This document shows, one piece after another, positions 1 through 6,954 of a stretch of 10,290 bases of DNA. The notes beneath the pieces are model-generated. The model did no database searches, was not told where the DNA came from, and was given only the letters and a program-made list of their open reading frames with translations. Numbering within the stretch: position 1 is the first letter of the stretch; every line of letters begins with the position of its first letter. The stretch covers positions 1-10,290 of the forward strand of contig JAQUZL010000073.1 in assembly GCA_028691385.1 (NCBI GenBank). Reading direction: 5' to 3'. The DNA comes from Oscillospiraceae bacterium. Its GTDB lineage: Bacteria; Bacillota; Clostridia; Oscillospirales; Oscillospiraceae. Position numbers and translations under genes: made by a program.

Positions 1-1
1 A

Positions 2-637
2 AAACAGCCGCAGGGAAGCCGTTTTCCGACAGAAAACGAGCTGAGCGAAAAATATCAGGTAAGTCGGGTCACGGTGCGCAAGGCGCTGGAGGAGCTTTCC
101 AAGCAGGGTTATCTGACACGCAAGCCGGGCAAGGGCACCTTTGTGACGGAAAAGAAAATCCAACGTGAGCTTTCAGGTGTTTTATGCTACTCGGATATGT
201 GCAGGGTGATGGGGTACACGCCGGGCGCCAAAACCATTAAGGTCGCTTTGGAGGACCCCAGCGAGGAGGAGGCCGCTTTGCTGGGCCTTGAAAAGGACGA
301 ACCCGTTTTGGTGGTGGAGCGGCTGCGGCTGGCAGACGACAAGCCCGTTTTGCTGGAGAGTAACCACTTTTCAGAGGAGTTTTTCTTCTTATTCGACAAA
401 AACCTCAACGATACCTCCTTATATAAAGTGATTAAAGAGGAAACCGGCCTTGTCTTTACCCAATCTGCCAAAACGGTCGAAATTGTATTCGCCAATTATC
501 AGCAGGCGAAGTATCTCGGCGTAACAAAGGGCTATCCGCTGCTGTCCATCAAAAGCATTGTGCAGGGCGCGAACGGCGAGGGAAAGCATCTCTGCCAGCA
601 GTTCTGTATTGCCGACAAATTCAAGCTGATGGTCTAA
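2..637 (+). CDS. GntR/HutC-family (UTRA-domain) transcriptional regulator, 5' partial
   Basis: The reading frame is open from the left edge, so the true start lies outside the window; 211 residues are visible. The first ~45 are the end of a GntR winged helix (RFPTENELSEKYQVSRVTVR, then the wing GYLTRKPGKGTFV). The rest is a UTRA ligand-binding domain, with the typical ERLRLADDKPVLLES stretch in mid-domain and the closing strand near LLSIKSIVQGANGEG. About 25-30 N-terminal residues appear to be missing. UTRA domains of this family bind sugar phosphates or related small metabolites and release DNA on binding. The gene lies directly upstream of, and on the same strand as, a sugar-catabolic operon whose promoter carries repeated half-sites, so a role as the local repressor is inferred. 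FrlR and FraR, regulators of Amadori-compound loci, belong to the same broad family. The inducer is unknown. Confidence 0.93.
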   Translation, partial: KQPQGSRFPTENELSEKYQVSRVTVRKALEELSKQGYLTRKPGKGTFVTEKKIQRELSGVLCYSDMCRVMGYTPGAKTIKVALEDPSEEEAALLGLEKDEPVLVVERLRLADDKPVLLESNHFSEEFFFLFDKNLNDTSLYKVIKEETGLVFTQSAKTVEIVFANYQQAKYLGVTKGYPLLSIKSIVQGANGEGKHLCQQFCIADKFKLMV

Positions 638-672
638 AATGTTCCGTGAACCATACGGCGCCTTCTATATAA

Positions 673-710
673 CAGCCGGGGCTGGCGATCCAGCCCCGGC
701 TGTTTTGGGT
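673..710 (+). terminator. Intrinsic terminator of the GntR regulator gene
   Basis: A perfect 13-bp GC-rich stem, CAGCCGGGGCTGG (673-685) against its complement (690-702), closes a four-base CGAT loop and is followed by TTTTGGGTTTTG. It starts 36 bases after the regulator's stop codon and separates the regulator transcript from the operon promoter. Confidence 0.9.
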
Positions 711-799
711 TTTGTTTGTATTGTAGCTTTGTGCATAGGTGGTTATTGCCAAAATATACTCGAAAAAAATGGGATTTTGATGAAAAAAGCAATTTCTTA

Positions 800-827
800 T
801 TGACAAACGCTCCAGTTTTTGTATTAT
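800..827 (+). promoter_or_regulatory. Predicted sigma-A promoter of the catabolic operon
   Basis: A perfect -35 box TTGACA (800-805) and a -10 box TATTAT (822-827) are separated by 16 bases. Transcription would start near 834, leaving a leader of about 155 bases before the permease start at 991. The -10 overlaps a TTTGTATTA copy of the local repeated half-site, which suits repression. Confidence 0.75.
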
Positions 828-835
828 ATAAATCA

Positions 836-902
836 CAATACAAAGCAATACAAATGGTTGTTTTAAACAATTAACCATACAAACCGTTCCATTTGTATTG
901 CT
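836..902. promoter_or_regulatory. Operator cluster: repeated TTTGTATTG half-sites and 14-bp inverted repeat
   Basis: A perfect inverted repeat, AGCAATACAAATGG (844-857) and CCATTTGTATTGCT (889-902), spans a 31-base spacer. The core CAATACAAA occurs as a tandem pair (836-844 and 846-854), and its complement TTTGTATTG lies at 892-900 and again at 715-723. One-mismatch copies are at 818-826 (over the -10) and 875-883. The 13-base near-palindrome TTGTTTTAAACAA (858-870) sits between the arms. The cluster begins at the predicted transcription start, as expected for a repressor. The upstream GntR-UTRA regulator is the likely ligand; TTGTAT-type half-sites are, as I recall, known for some members of its subfamily (TreR-like). 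Confidence 0.7.
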
Positions 903-909
903 TGTAACT

Positions 910-932
910 AAAGTATGTGCGCACAATACTTT
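910..932 (+). promoter_or_regulatory. Dyad in the 5' leader of the permease mRNA
   Basis: AAAGTAT (910-916) and ATACTTT (926-932) flank the self-complementary core GTGCGCAC (917-924), with one unpaired A at 925 or 926. In DNA it could be a second protein-binding dyad; in RNA it would form a hairpin about 45 bases before the ribosome-binding site. No T-run follows, so it is not a terminator. Its function is unknown. Confidence 0.45.
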
Positions 933-990
933 AAAGGGACCCCGAAAAGCTTTGTTGTTCGTTGTATCAAAAATACGAGGAGGCTATCTT

Positions 991-2307
991 ATGTTTTGGA
1001 TCGAACTGATCATTGTCATGGCAATGATCTTTCTGGGAACTCGGAAGGGCGGCCCGTTCCTGGCGTTGGCCGGCGGCTTGGGCATGCTGATTTTAACCTT
1101 TGTACTGCGTGTGCCGCCCTCTGACCCTCCCATCACCGTAATCCGTATCATGATCGCCGTGATCGTGGCGGCGTCCTGCATGCAGGCTGCCGGCGGCTTG
1201 GATTACATGGTCAAGCTGGCGGAAAAGATCCTGCGCAAGCACCCGGAGCACATCACGCTTCTGGGACCCATTGTAGCTTACATATTTACCTTTATGTGCG
1301 GCACCGGCCACATCGTTTACAGCCTGCTTCCGGTCATCAATGAGATCGCCATGGAAACCGGCGTGCGGCCCGAACGGCCGATCTCCGCGTCTGTGGTGGC
1401 CTCGCAAAACGCCATCACCGCCTGCCCCATTTCCGCCGCGACGGCCGGCATTCTGGGCCTGATGGTCGCGTACGAGCAGATCAACCTATTTACCCTGCTG
1501 ATTGTCTGTGTACCCGCCACGCTGCTGGGCGCTGTCGCTGCGGGCCTGTCCGTGATGAAGCGCGGCAAGGAACTGAGCGAAGACCCCGAGTATCTGGAGC
1601 GTGTTAAAGCCGGCCTCGTCAAGGATTACAAGCTGGACCACACCCAGGAAAAGCCTGTCACCAAGCAGGCGAAAACGGCTGTTATCATTTTCATGGTGGC
1701 CATGCTTGCCATCGTATTGCTGGGCGCCGTCACCGGCCTGCGTCCCTCCTTTGCCGACGGCAGCTCTCTGGGCATGACCACGATCATCGAGATCTTCATG
1801 CTGGTTGGCGCCGCTCTCATGGTCCTGATCTGCCGTTTCGACAGCAACAAAATGCTGGACCAGCCCGTTTTCAAAACCGGCATGTTCGCGGTTGTGCTGG
1901 CATATGGGCTGTGCTGGATGGTCAACACCTTCATCGGCGATCAGTCCGGCTATATCTCTGAGACGATGTCCGCGGTGGCGAACCGCTTCCCGTGGATTTA
2001 TATCATCGCCGTATTCATCGTGGCGGCCATCACCACGAGCCAGGCTTCTACCACTATGATCATGATTCCCATCGGCATGGCGCTGAACCTGCCCGTGTAC
2101 ATCATCATTGCGGGCTGGGTGTGCTGCAACTGCAACTACTTTATTCCCGCCTCCGGCCAGTGTGTCGCGGCCATTGGCTTCGACTCCGCCGGTACCACCA
2201 AAATCGGCAAATACGTACTGAACCACAGCTATATGCTGCCCGGCCTTGTCATGACGGTGGTTTCCGTGCTGGCGGCCTTGGGCCTTGGGCTGATCGTTTA
2301 CCGTTAA
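991..2307 (+). CDS. Dcu-family (DcuA/DcuB-type) anaerobic C4-dicarboxylate transporter-like permease
   Basis: Integral membrane permease of 438 residues, close to the usual length of E. coli DcuA/DcuB. The family exchanges or takes up fumarate, malate, aspartate and succinate. The N-terminus (MFWIELIIVMAMIFLGTRKG), CGTGHIVYSLLP (from residue 103), RPERP (from residue 126), the LRPSF segment and the ending AGTTKIGKYVLNHS followed by MLPGL all match the DcuA/DcuB pattern. Around ten or more hydrophobic segments are visible, with one polar loop at roughly residues 190-225. The ATG at 991 is chosen because GAGGAGG (977-983) precedes it by seven bases; the frame runs further upstream but without a ribosome-binding site or sensible protein. 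It is first in the operon, so it likely imports the pathway substrate. Since the later genes handle sugars, that substrate may be an anionic sugar derivative rather than a plain dicarboxylate. As I recall, FraA, the fructose-asparagine permease of Salmonella, is also Dcu-like. Confidence 0.92.
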   Translation: MFWIELIIVMAMIFLGTRKGGPFLALAGGLGMLILTFVLRVPPSDPPITVIRIMIAVIVAASCMQAAGGLDYMVKLAEKILRKHPEHITLLGPIVAYIFTFMCGTGHIVYSLLPVINEIAMETGVRPERPISASVVASQNAITACPISAATAGILGLMVAYEQINLFTLLIVCVPATLLGAVAAGLSVMKRGKELSEDPEYLERVKAGLVKDYKLDHTQEKPVTKQAKTAVIIFMVAMLAIVLLGAVTGLRPSFADGSSLGMTTIIEIFMLVGAALMVLICRFDSNKMLDQPVFKTGMFAVVLAYGLCWMVNTFIGDQSGYISETMSAVANRFPWIYIIAVFIVAAITTSQASTTMIMIPIGMALNLPVYIIIAGWVCCNCNYFIPASGQCVAAIGFDSAGTTKIGKYVLNHSYMLPGLVMTVVSVLAALGLGLIVYR

Positions 2308-2347
2308 GCGTTCCTTGAAAATACATCAAAACGGATAAAGGAGGGGA

Positions 2348-2387
2348 CCCGGTGCTCGGCCCGATGTTTGTGCCGGGCGGCGCCGGG
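2348..2387 (+). promoter_or_regulatory. Strong GC hairpin between permease and catabolic genes
   Basis: CCCGGTGC (2348-2355) pairs with GCGCCGGG (2380-2387), with one G-U, and CGGC (2357-2360) can pair with GCCG (2372-2375) inside it. No T-run follows, so it is unlikely to be a terminator. It sits between the permease stop and the epimerase start and could set their relative expression through mRNA processing or stability. It also covers the GTG start of a possible leader ORF. Confidence 0.5.
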
Positions 2388-2423
2388 CCCCTTTCCGCAT
2401 GCACGAGGAGGCTTTTGCTATGA
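2352..2423 (+). CDS. Possible 23-codon leader ORF coupled to the epimerase gene
   Basis: A strong Shine-Dalgarno, AAAGGAGGGG (2337-2346), stands five bases before a GTG at 2352. The frame reads MLGPMFVPGGAGPLSACTRR and ends LLL. Its TGA (2421-2423) overlaps the ATG (2420-2422) of the next gene in an ATGA arrangement typical of translational coupling. The peptide resembles no family I recognise. It may be a leader that controls ribosome entry to the epimerase gene through the overlapping hairpin, or a chance frame in the spacer. Confidence 0.35.
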   Translation: MLGPMFVPGGAGPLSACTRRLLL

Positions 2424-3235
2424 AGCTTGCACCCATGAACTACCATTATATGCGCTACCCCATCGGCAAATTTCTGGACAAGGTGGAACGTTCCCCTTTT
2501 GACAGCATTGACCTGTACTGCAGCGCGCCGCAGCTCAACCTGTTCGATTATCCGCTGGGCCGCCTGCTCGAGCTTGCGCGGGAGCTTCGCAGGCGGCATC
2601 TCTCCGTCATGGCCATGACGCCTGAACACTGCGTTTACCCTGTCAATTTTTGCACGCAGGACCTGCTGACGCGCGAGTCCAGCCTGCGCTATTACCAGCG
2701 CGCCGTGGATACCGCGGAATTTTTGGGCTGTCCCAATGTCCAGATCAGCACGGGGTTCGGCTATTTTGACGCCCCGCGCGAGGAAGCCTGGAAATACTGC
2801 CGCGAATCCGTGGGACAGCTGGCCCTTTACTGCGAGCGCAAAGGCGTCACGCTGCTTTTAGAGGAGCTGAAGGTCACCACGACCAACGTGCTCGTCACGA
2901 GCGGCGATCTGGCGAAGATGATCCGCGAGATCGGGTCCCCGGCCGTGGTAGGCATGGTGGACATGGATCAGATGACCTATGCCGGGGAAACCGTGGACGA
3001 TTATTTTGCCAACCTGGGCGGCCGGCTGCGGCACGTCCACTTCAACGACCGCGGCCATACGGTGCCCGGCGACGCCGATTTCCCCATGAAGCAGTATTAC
3101 GACCGGCTCAAGGCCCACGGCTATGACGGCACCTGCTCTTTTGAAATCTGCGACAGAAGATATTACTGTGACCCGGACAAGGCGATCGACGACATTGTCG
3201 CCTGGCTGAAAGCAAATACAAATGAATTGGATTAA
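2420..3235 (+). CDS. FrlC-like sugar epimerase/isomerase (xylose isomerase-like TIM barrel)
   Basis: Cytoplasmic protein of 271 residues in the sugar-phosphate isomerase/epimerase (AP endonuclease 2) superfamily. These are metal-dependent TIM barrels that move the carbonyl or invert carbon 3 of keto-sugars. The family metal ligands are visible as E148 (LLLEEL), D181 (GMVDMDQM), H207 (RHVHFND) and E242 (CSFEICD). The stretch MAMTPEHCVYP and the RESSLRYYQRAVDTAE helix recall E. coli FrlC, the fructoselysine/psicoselysine 3-epimerase, more than hydroxypyruvate isomerase or tagatose 3-epimerase. The start at 2420 is preferred over the in-frame ATG at 2399 because GAGGAGG (2405-2411) lies between them with good spacing. 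It follows the permease by 112 bases and precedes the BtpA-like gene by 12. Family assignment is firm; the exact substrate is inference. Confidence 0.88.
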   Translation: MKLAPMNYHYMRYPIGKFLDKVERSPFDSIDLYCSAPQLNLFDYPLGRLLELARELRRRHLSVMAMTPEHCVYPVNFCTQDLLTRESSLRYYQRAVDTAEFLGCPNVQISTGFGYFDAPREEAWKYCRESVGQLALYCERKGVTLLLEELKVTTTNVLVTSGDLAKMIREIGSPAVVGMVDMDQMTYAGETVDDYFANLGGRLRHVHFNDRGHTVPGDADFPMKQYYDRLKAHGYDGTCSFEICDRRYYCDPDKAIDDIVAWLKANTNELD

Positions 3236-3247
3236 GAGGTTTATATC

Positions 3248-4078
3248 ATGTGGACAAATGAACTATTCAAAGTAGAAAAGCCGATCATTGCGATGCTGCA
3301 TTTAGACGCGCTGCCCGGCGACCCCGGCTTTTGCGGCAGCATGGACACGGTTTTGGAGCATGCCCGGCAGGATATGCTCGCTTTGCAAAGCGGCGGCGTG
3401 GACGGCATCCTGTTTGCCAACGAGTTCAGCCTGCCCTATCAGCCGGTGGCGGACATCGCCGTCATCTCCGCCATGGCGTATATCATCGGCAGCCTGAAGC
3501 CGCTGCTGCACATCCCCTTCGGCGTGAACGTCGTGAAAAACCCCATCGCCACCATCGATCTTGGCGCGGCGACCGGCGCCCGCTTTGGCCGCAGCTGTTT
3601 TTCCGGCGCCTACATGGGCGAATACGGTATTTACACCTCCAACAGCGGCGAGGCCATCCGCCACCGCAAGGCGCTGGGCGCCACCGATATGAAACTGCTG
3701 TTCAAGGTGAACCCAGAGGCAGACGTGTATCTGGTGCAGCGCGATATTCAGGTGGTTGCGAAATCCATCATGTTCGGCGATTTTGCCGACGGCCTGTGCG
3801 TCTCCGGCTCCGCCGCCGGCAGCGAGCCCGACGACAAGATTCTTGCCGATGTCCACGAGGTTGCCGGGCCCCGCGGCGTACCCGTTTTCTGCAACACGGG
3901 CTGCACCCGGGAGAACGTGCGGGAAAAGCTGCAGCATTGCGACGGCGTCTGCGTAGGCACCGCCTTCAAAAAGGACGGCGCGTTCAACGGCCGCGTGGAT
4001 GTGGAGCGGGTGCGCGATTTCATGGCGGCCGTGAAGGAGATTCGCGCCGAAGCCGGGCCGCAGGCTGAGGAGAAGTGA
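3248..4078 (+). CDS. BtpA/SgcQ-family TIM-barrel protein
   Basis: 276 residues, the usual length for the family. The pattern matches E. coli SgcQ closely: MLHLDALPGDP (16-26), GGVDGILFANEFSLPY (49-64), IPFGVNV (89-95), GEAIRHR (134-140), a CVSGSAAG phosphate-loop-like strand (184-191), CNTGCTRENV (215-224) and GTAFKKDGAFN (237-247). BtpA was named for a role in photosystem I in cyanobacteria, which is irrelevant here. The SgcQ branch sits in sugar operons and has, to my knowledge, no settled reaction. The TIM-barrel fold with a glycine-rich strand near the C-terminus suggests binding of a phosphorylated sugar, so an aldolase, lyase or isomerase role is possible. It lies 12 bases after the epimerase gene and five before the kinase start, so it is clearly part of the same operon. 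Confidence 0.88.
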   Translation: MWTNELFKVEKPIIAMLHLDALPGDPGFCGSMDTVLEHARQDMLALQSGGVDGILFANEFSLPYQPVADIAVISAMAYIIGSLKPLLHIPFGVNVVKNPIATIDLGAATGARFGRSCFSGAYMGEYGIYTSNSGEAIRHRKALGATDMKLLFKVNPEADVYLVQRDIQVVAKSIMFGDFADGLCVSGSAAGSEPDDKILADVHEVAGPRGVPVFCNTGCTRENVREKLQHCDGVCVGTAFKKDGAFNGRVDVERVRDFMAAVKEIRAEAGPQAEEK

Positions 4079-4083
4079 GAGAG

Positions 4084-5625
4084 ATGGAACGCTATTTTTT
4101 GGGGATTGATATCGGAACCTTCGAATCCCGCGGGATGCTGATCGACGAACAATTTCGCATCCGAGCGGACGCCTGTGTCCCGCACACCATGGAAAACCCC
4201 AGGCCGGGCTGGTTCGAACAGGACGCAGAGACGGTCTGGTGGGGGGATTTTTGCAAGCTGAGCCGCATGCTGCTTGCGCAGAGCGGGATTGCGCCGCAGC
4301 AGATTGCCTGCATCGGCGCCAGCGCGCTGGGCACGGACTGTCTGCCCGTGGACGAAGCGTGCCGCCCGCTGCGGCCGGCGATCCTGTACGGCATCGACGC
4401 CCGCGCCGCCAAAGAGGCGGAATGGCTTACGCAATACTACGGCCCCGCGCGCGTGGAGGAGCTGTTCGGGCATCCCATCTGCTCCGGGGATACGGCCACA
4501 AAAATCCTGTGGCTCAAGCGCAATGAACCGGAGGTCTATGCCAAGACCCATAAATTTTTAACAGGCAGTTCTTTTTTGACAGCGCGCCTCACCGGCGAAT
4601 ATGTCATCGATCAGTTTTTGGCCAAGGGCTCCTTCCGCCCGCTTTATCTTCCTGACGGAAGCATCCGCGCGGAGGAATGCGGGCTGTTTTGCAGGCCCGA
4701 CCAACTGGCCGTTTGCGCCGGTTCCACCGAGGTGGTGGGCCGCGTGACGCAGACAGCGGCGGCGCAGACGGGACTTGCCGCGGGCACTCCGGTGATCACC
4801 GGCACGGGGGATTCCACGGCGGAGGCCATCAGCGTCGGCCTGGTGGAGCCCGGCACGGCCTTTTTCCAGTATGGCTCCTCGATGTTTTATTACTACTGTG
4901 TCGACCGGTACGTGGACCACTATGTCTCCCCGAATGGCAACGGCGCGCTGAAGGGCGGAAAAGTGTTCACCGTGCCCGGTACCTTCTGCATGGGGGACGG
5001 CACCAATGCGGCCGGCACACTGACGCGCTGGGTGCGGGACGTGCTGTACGCGCCGGAGCTTGCCGCGGAAAAAAACGGCGGTCCCAACGCCTATGCCATC
5101 ATGGCGCAAGAGGCCGCCGAGGTGCCGCCGGGCTGCGACGGGTTGCTGATGCTGCCCTATATTTACGGCGAACGCAGCCCGCTGCAGGATTCCCGCGCCA
5201 CCGGAATGCTGTTTGGCTTAAAGGGCACGCATGGCCGCAGGGAAATCAACCGCGCGGCCCTGGAGGCCGTGGGCTATTCCACGTACCAGCATCTTTTGCT
5301 GTTCGCCGAGATGGGCCTTGCGCCCAAGCGCATTATCACGGCGGGAGGCGGCACCAAAAACCGTGTCTGGATGCAGATCATCTGCGATATGGCGGGCATG
5401 CCCATCACCATCCCGGAAAGCGATCAGTGCTCCGCCTACGGAGACGCGATGCTTGCCGCAATCGGCGGCGGGGCGCTGGCGGGCTTCCCAGCGTTGCGGC
5501 AGGCTCTGCCGCAGGGCACCGTGCTGCAGCCCGATATGAAAAACCACGCCTTTTATGCAAAGCGCTATGAGGTTTTTCGCGATCTGTATCTGGAGAACCG
5601 CAAACATATGTATGAGCTGGGCTGA
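4084..5625 (+). CDS. FGGY-family carbohydrate kinase
   Basis: 513 residues, typical of FGGY sugar kinases such as xylulokinase, ribulokinase and glycerol kinase. The N-terminal ATPase-fold strand carries D9 in LGIDIGTFESRG. GTGDSTAEAIS holds the expected catalytic base, D243. AGGGTKNRVW (420-429) is the adenine-binding signature, and AYGDAMLAAIGGG is the C-terminal family motif. It would phosphorylate the terminal hydroxyl of a keto-sugar or polyol with ATP; which sugar is not evident. The ATG at 4084 is preferred to the GTG at 4075 because GAGGAGA (4067-4073) is well spaced for the former and would overlap the latter. It follows the BtpA/SgcQ gene by five bases. It is one of two sugar kinases of unrelated fold in this operon. 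Confidence 0.92.
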   Translation: MERYFLGIDIGTFESRGMLIDEQFRIRADACVPHTMENPRPGWFEQDAETVWWGDFCKLSRMLLAQSGIAPQQIACIGASALGTDCLPVDEACRPLRPAILYGIDARAAKEAEWLTQYYGPARVEELFGHPICSGDTATKILWLKRNEPEVYAKTHKFLTGSSFLTARLTGEYVIDQFLAKGSFRPLYLPDGSIRAEECGLFCRPDQLAVCAGSTEVVGRVTQTAAAQTGLAAGTPVITGTGDSTAEAISVGLVEPGTAFFQYGSSMFYYYCVDRYVDHYVSPNGNGALKGGKVFTVPGTFCMGDGTNAAGTLTRWVRDVLYAPELAAEKNGGPNAYAIMAQEAAEVPPGCDGLLMLPYIYGERSPLQDSRATGMLFGLKGTHGRREINRAALEAVGYSTYQHLLLFAEMGLAPKRIITAGGGTKNRVWMQIICDMAGMPITIPESDQCSAYGDAMLAAIGGGALAGFPALRQALPQGTVLQPDMKNHAFYAKRYEVFRDLYLENRKHMYELG

Positions 5626-5650
5626 CGGCAGTCCTGAGGGAGGGAAAAGT

Positions 5651-6508
5651 ATGGTGATCGACACGCATATCCACCCGGCGCTGTTCGCGCCGATCTGCAC
5701 GGATGCAAACCGCTTCGGGCAGCGCTGCGACGAAATGAATTACCATTTGATGAAGCCTTCGGATATGGGGCTTTTGAAAGAACAATACGCGCTGGCCGAC
5801 ATCGGCCGGGTGGTGCTTTTGCCGGAGGATTGTTCGGCGGAAACCGGGACACCCGCCATTTCCAACGACGAAATCGCACAGCTGGTAGCCATAGACCCCG
5901 CGTTTTATCTTGGCATGGCGGCAGTTGACCCGCGGCGGGTCGACGCCTGCGCGGAGCTGGAGCGCGCCTTTGCGGAGCTGGGCCTTTCCGGGCTGAAGGT
6001 CAACACGGCAAGGCTGAAAATGTACCCGTCGGACGAGCGTCTGCGGCCTTTATATGCGCTGTGCCGGCGTTACCGCAAGCCCATCCTGTTCCACGCCGGG
6101 CTTTGTCTGGAGAACCGGGCTCTGGCCAAATACGCGCACCCCATGGAATTCGAGGAAATCGCGCAGGACTATCCCGACGTCAATATCTGCCTTGCCCACT
6201 TCGGCTGGCCGTGGGTGCAGGAAACGGCGGCGCTGCTCATCAAATATCCCAATCTGTACGCCAATACCGCGCTGGTGAATTTTGACGGGCCTTATCAGCT
6301 GTTTGAAAAGGTATTCCGACAGGATATGGGCGAAGATTGGCTGGAGCACAATCTGGCGGACAAGGTCATGTTCGGCTCGGGTTCTCCGCGCATCCGGCCG
6401 GTGCGCAGCAAGCGCGGCATGGACAGCCTTGGGCTTTCCCCCAAGGTCATGGACAAGATCTACCGGCATAACGCGATAAAATTTTTTGGGCTGGAGGAGG
6501 CGGAGTAA
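5651..6508 (+). CDS. Amidohydrolase-2 family protein (ACMSD-like) lacking the usual C-terminal metal-binding Asp
   Basis: 285 residues with the amidohydrolase-2 TIM-barrel layout: the metal-binding pair H6 and H8 (DTHIHP), K116 in GLKVNTARLKMYPSDE, H148 in PILFHAG and H183 in LAHFGWPWVQE. Members hydrolyse amides or lactones or decarboxylate substrates using one metal ion. The C-terminal motif, usually FGSDYP or similar with Asp as metal ligand, reads FGSGSPRIRP, with Gly at 244 (codon GGT, one base from GAT). The rest of the protein is intact, including a normal C-terminal helix, so this is not obvious decay. It may be an inactive scaffold or an enzyme that no longer needs that ligand. The ATG at 5651 has GAGGGAGGG (5636-5644) before it. 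In context it might open a lactone or cleave a sugar conjugate, but this is inference. Confidence 0.87.
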   Translation: MVIDTHIHPALFAPICTDANRFGQRCDEMNYHLMKPSDMGLLKEQYALADIGRVVLLPEDCSAETGTPAISNDEIAQLVAIDPAFYLGMAAVDPRRVDACAELERAFAELGLSGLKVNTARLKMYPSDERLRPLYALCRRYRKPILFHAGLCLENRALAKYAHPMEFEEIAQDYPDVNICLAHFGWPWVQETAALLIKYPNLYANTALVNFDGPYQLFEKVFRQDMGEDWLEHNLADKVMFGSGSPRIRPVRSKRGMDSLGLSPKVMDKIYRHNAIKFFGLEEAE

Positions 6509-6939
6509 TGGAATTTAAGCTGCAGGAAATCCCGGTCCGCGCGCACGAGGAATTCGCCATGCTCCGCATCACCGACACGGTGCGTGATTGCGTTGCGCAC
6601 AGCGGTATCCGAAACGGCGTGGTCTTTGTCATCACCGAGCACACCACCACGGGCATTACCGTCAACGAAAGCCTGCCTTGCGTCGAGGAGGATATCATGG
6701 AGACTCTGGACCGCATCGCGCCGGAGGAGCACTCCTATCATCACAACCATTATCTGCCCAGCTACGGCACCATCGGCGGAAACGCACCGGGCCATTTGAA
6801 ATCCCTTTTGACGGGCAACCACTGTGTTTTCCCCATCGCGGAGGGGCGCGTTTTGCTGGGGAGCGCGGCGGATATCTATTTCTGTGAGTATGACGGCATC
6901 AAAGACCGCAAATATATGATTTACATGATGGGTGAATAG
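6508..6939 (+). CDS. YjbQ-family (UPF0047) protein
   Basis: 143 residues, close to the usual ~135-140. The family signature EHTTTGITVNE (44-54, with H45), the His-rich HSYHHNHYLP and GGNAPGHLKSLL are all present. YjbQ proteins are small alpha/beta trimers. They are often annotated as secondary thiamine-phosphate synthase because some can replace ThiE, but their natural reaction is unsettled. Nothing in this operon points to thiamine. The ATG overlaps the previous stop by one base (TAATG) and GGAGGAGG (6493-6500) precedes it, so it is translationally coupled to the amidohydrolase. Coupling and position argue for a role in the same catabolic pathway, perhaps on a phosphorylated intermediate. 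Confidence 0.9.
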   Translation: MEFKLQEIPVRAHEEFAMLRITDTVRDCVAHSGIRNGVVFVITEHTTTGITVNESLPCVEEDIMETLDRIAPEEHSYHHNHYLPSYGTIGGNAPGHLKSLLTGNHCVFPIAEGRVLLGSAADIYFCEYDGIKDRKYMIYMMGE

Positions 6940-6954
6940 AGGAGGCGGTATCCG

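Noticed and set aside
898..990. N-terminal extension of the permease from an upstream TTG start
   Set aside because: No ribosome-binding site precedes it, the extra residues do not look like Dcu proteins, and it would run through the operator repeat. ATG at 991 has an ideal GAGGAGG.
1486..2226. Long minus-strand open frame of 246 codons opposite the permease
   Set aside because: It is the antisense shadow of a clearly recognised transporter, is His/Gly-rich without family motifs, and has no ribosome-binding site. The same holds for the long antisense frames opposite the epimerase, BtpA, kinase and ftsH genes.
991..2307. Assigning the permease as a plain fumarate/succinate antiporter for anaerobic respiration
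   Set aside because: Sequence places it in the Dcu family, but it is the first gene of a sugar-type catabolic operon with no respiratory genes, so the substrate is left open.
6508..6939. Thiamine biosynthesis gene
   Set aside because: That label rests on a side activity of some family members; no thiamine gene or TPP riboswitch was seen in the window.
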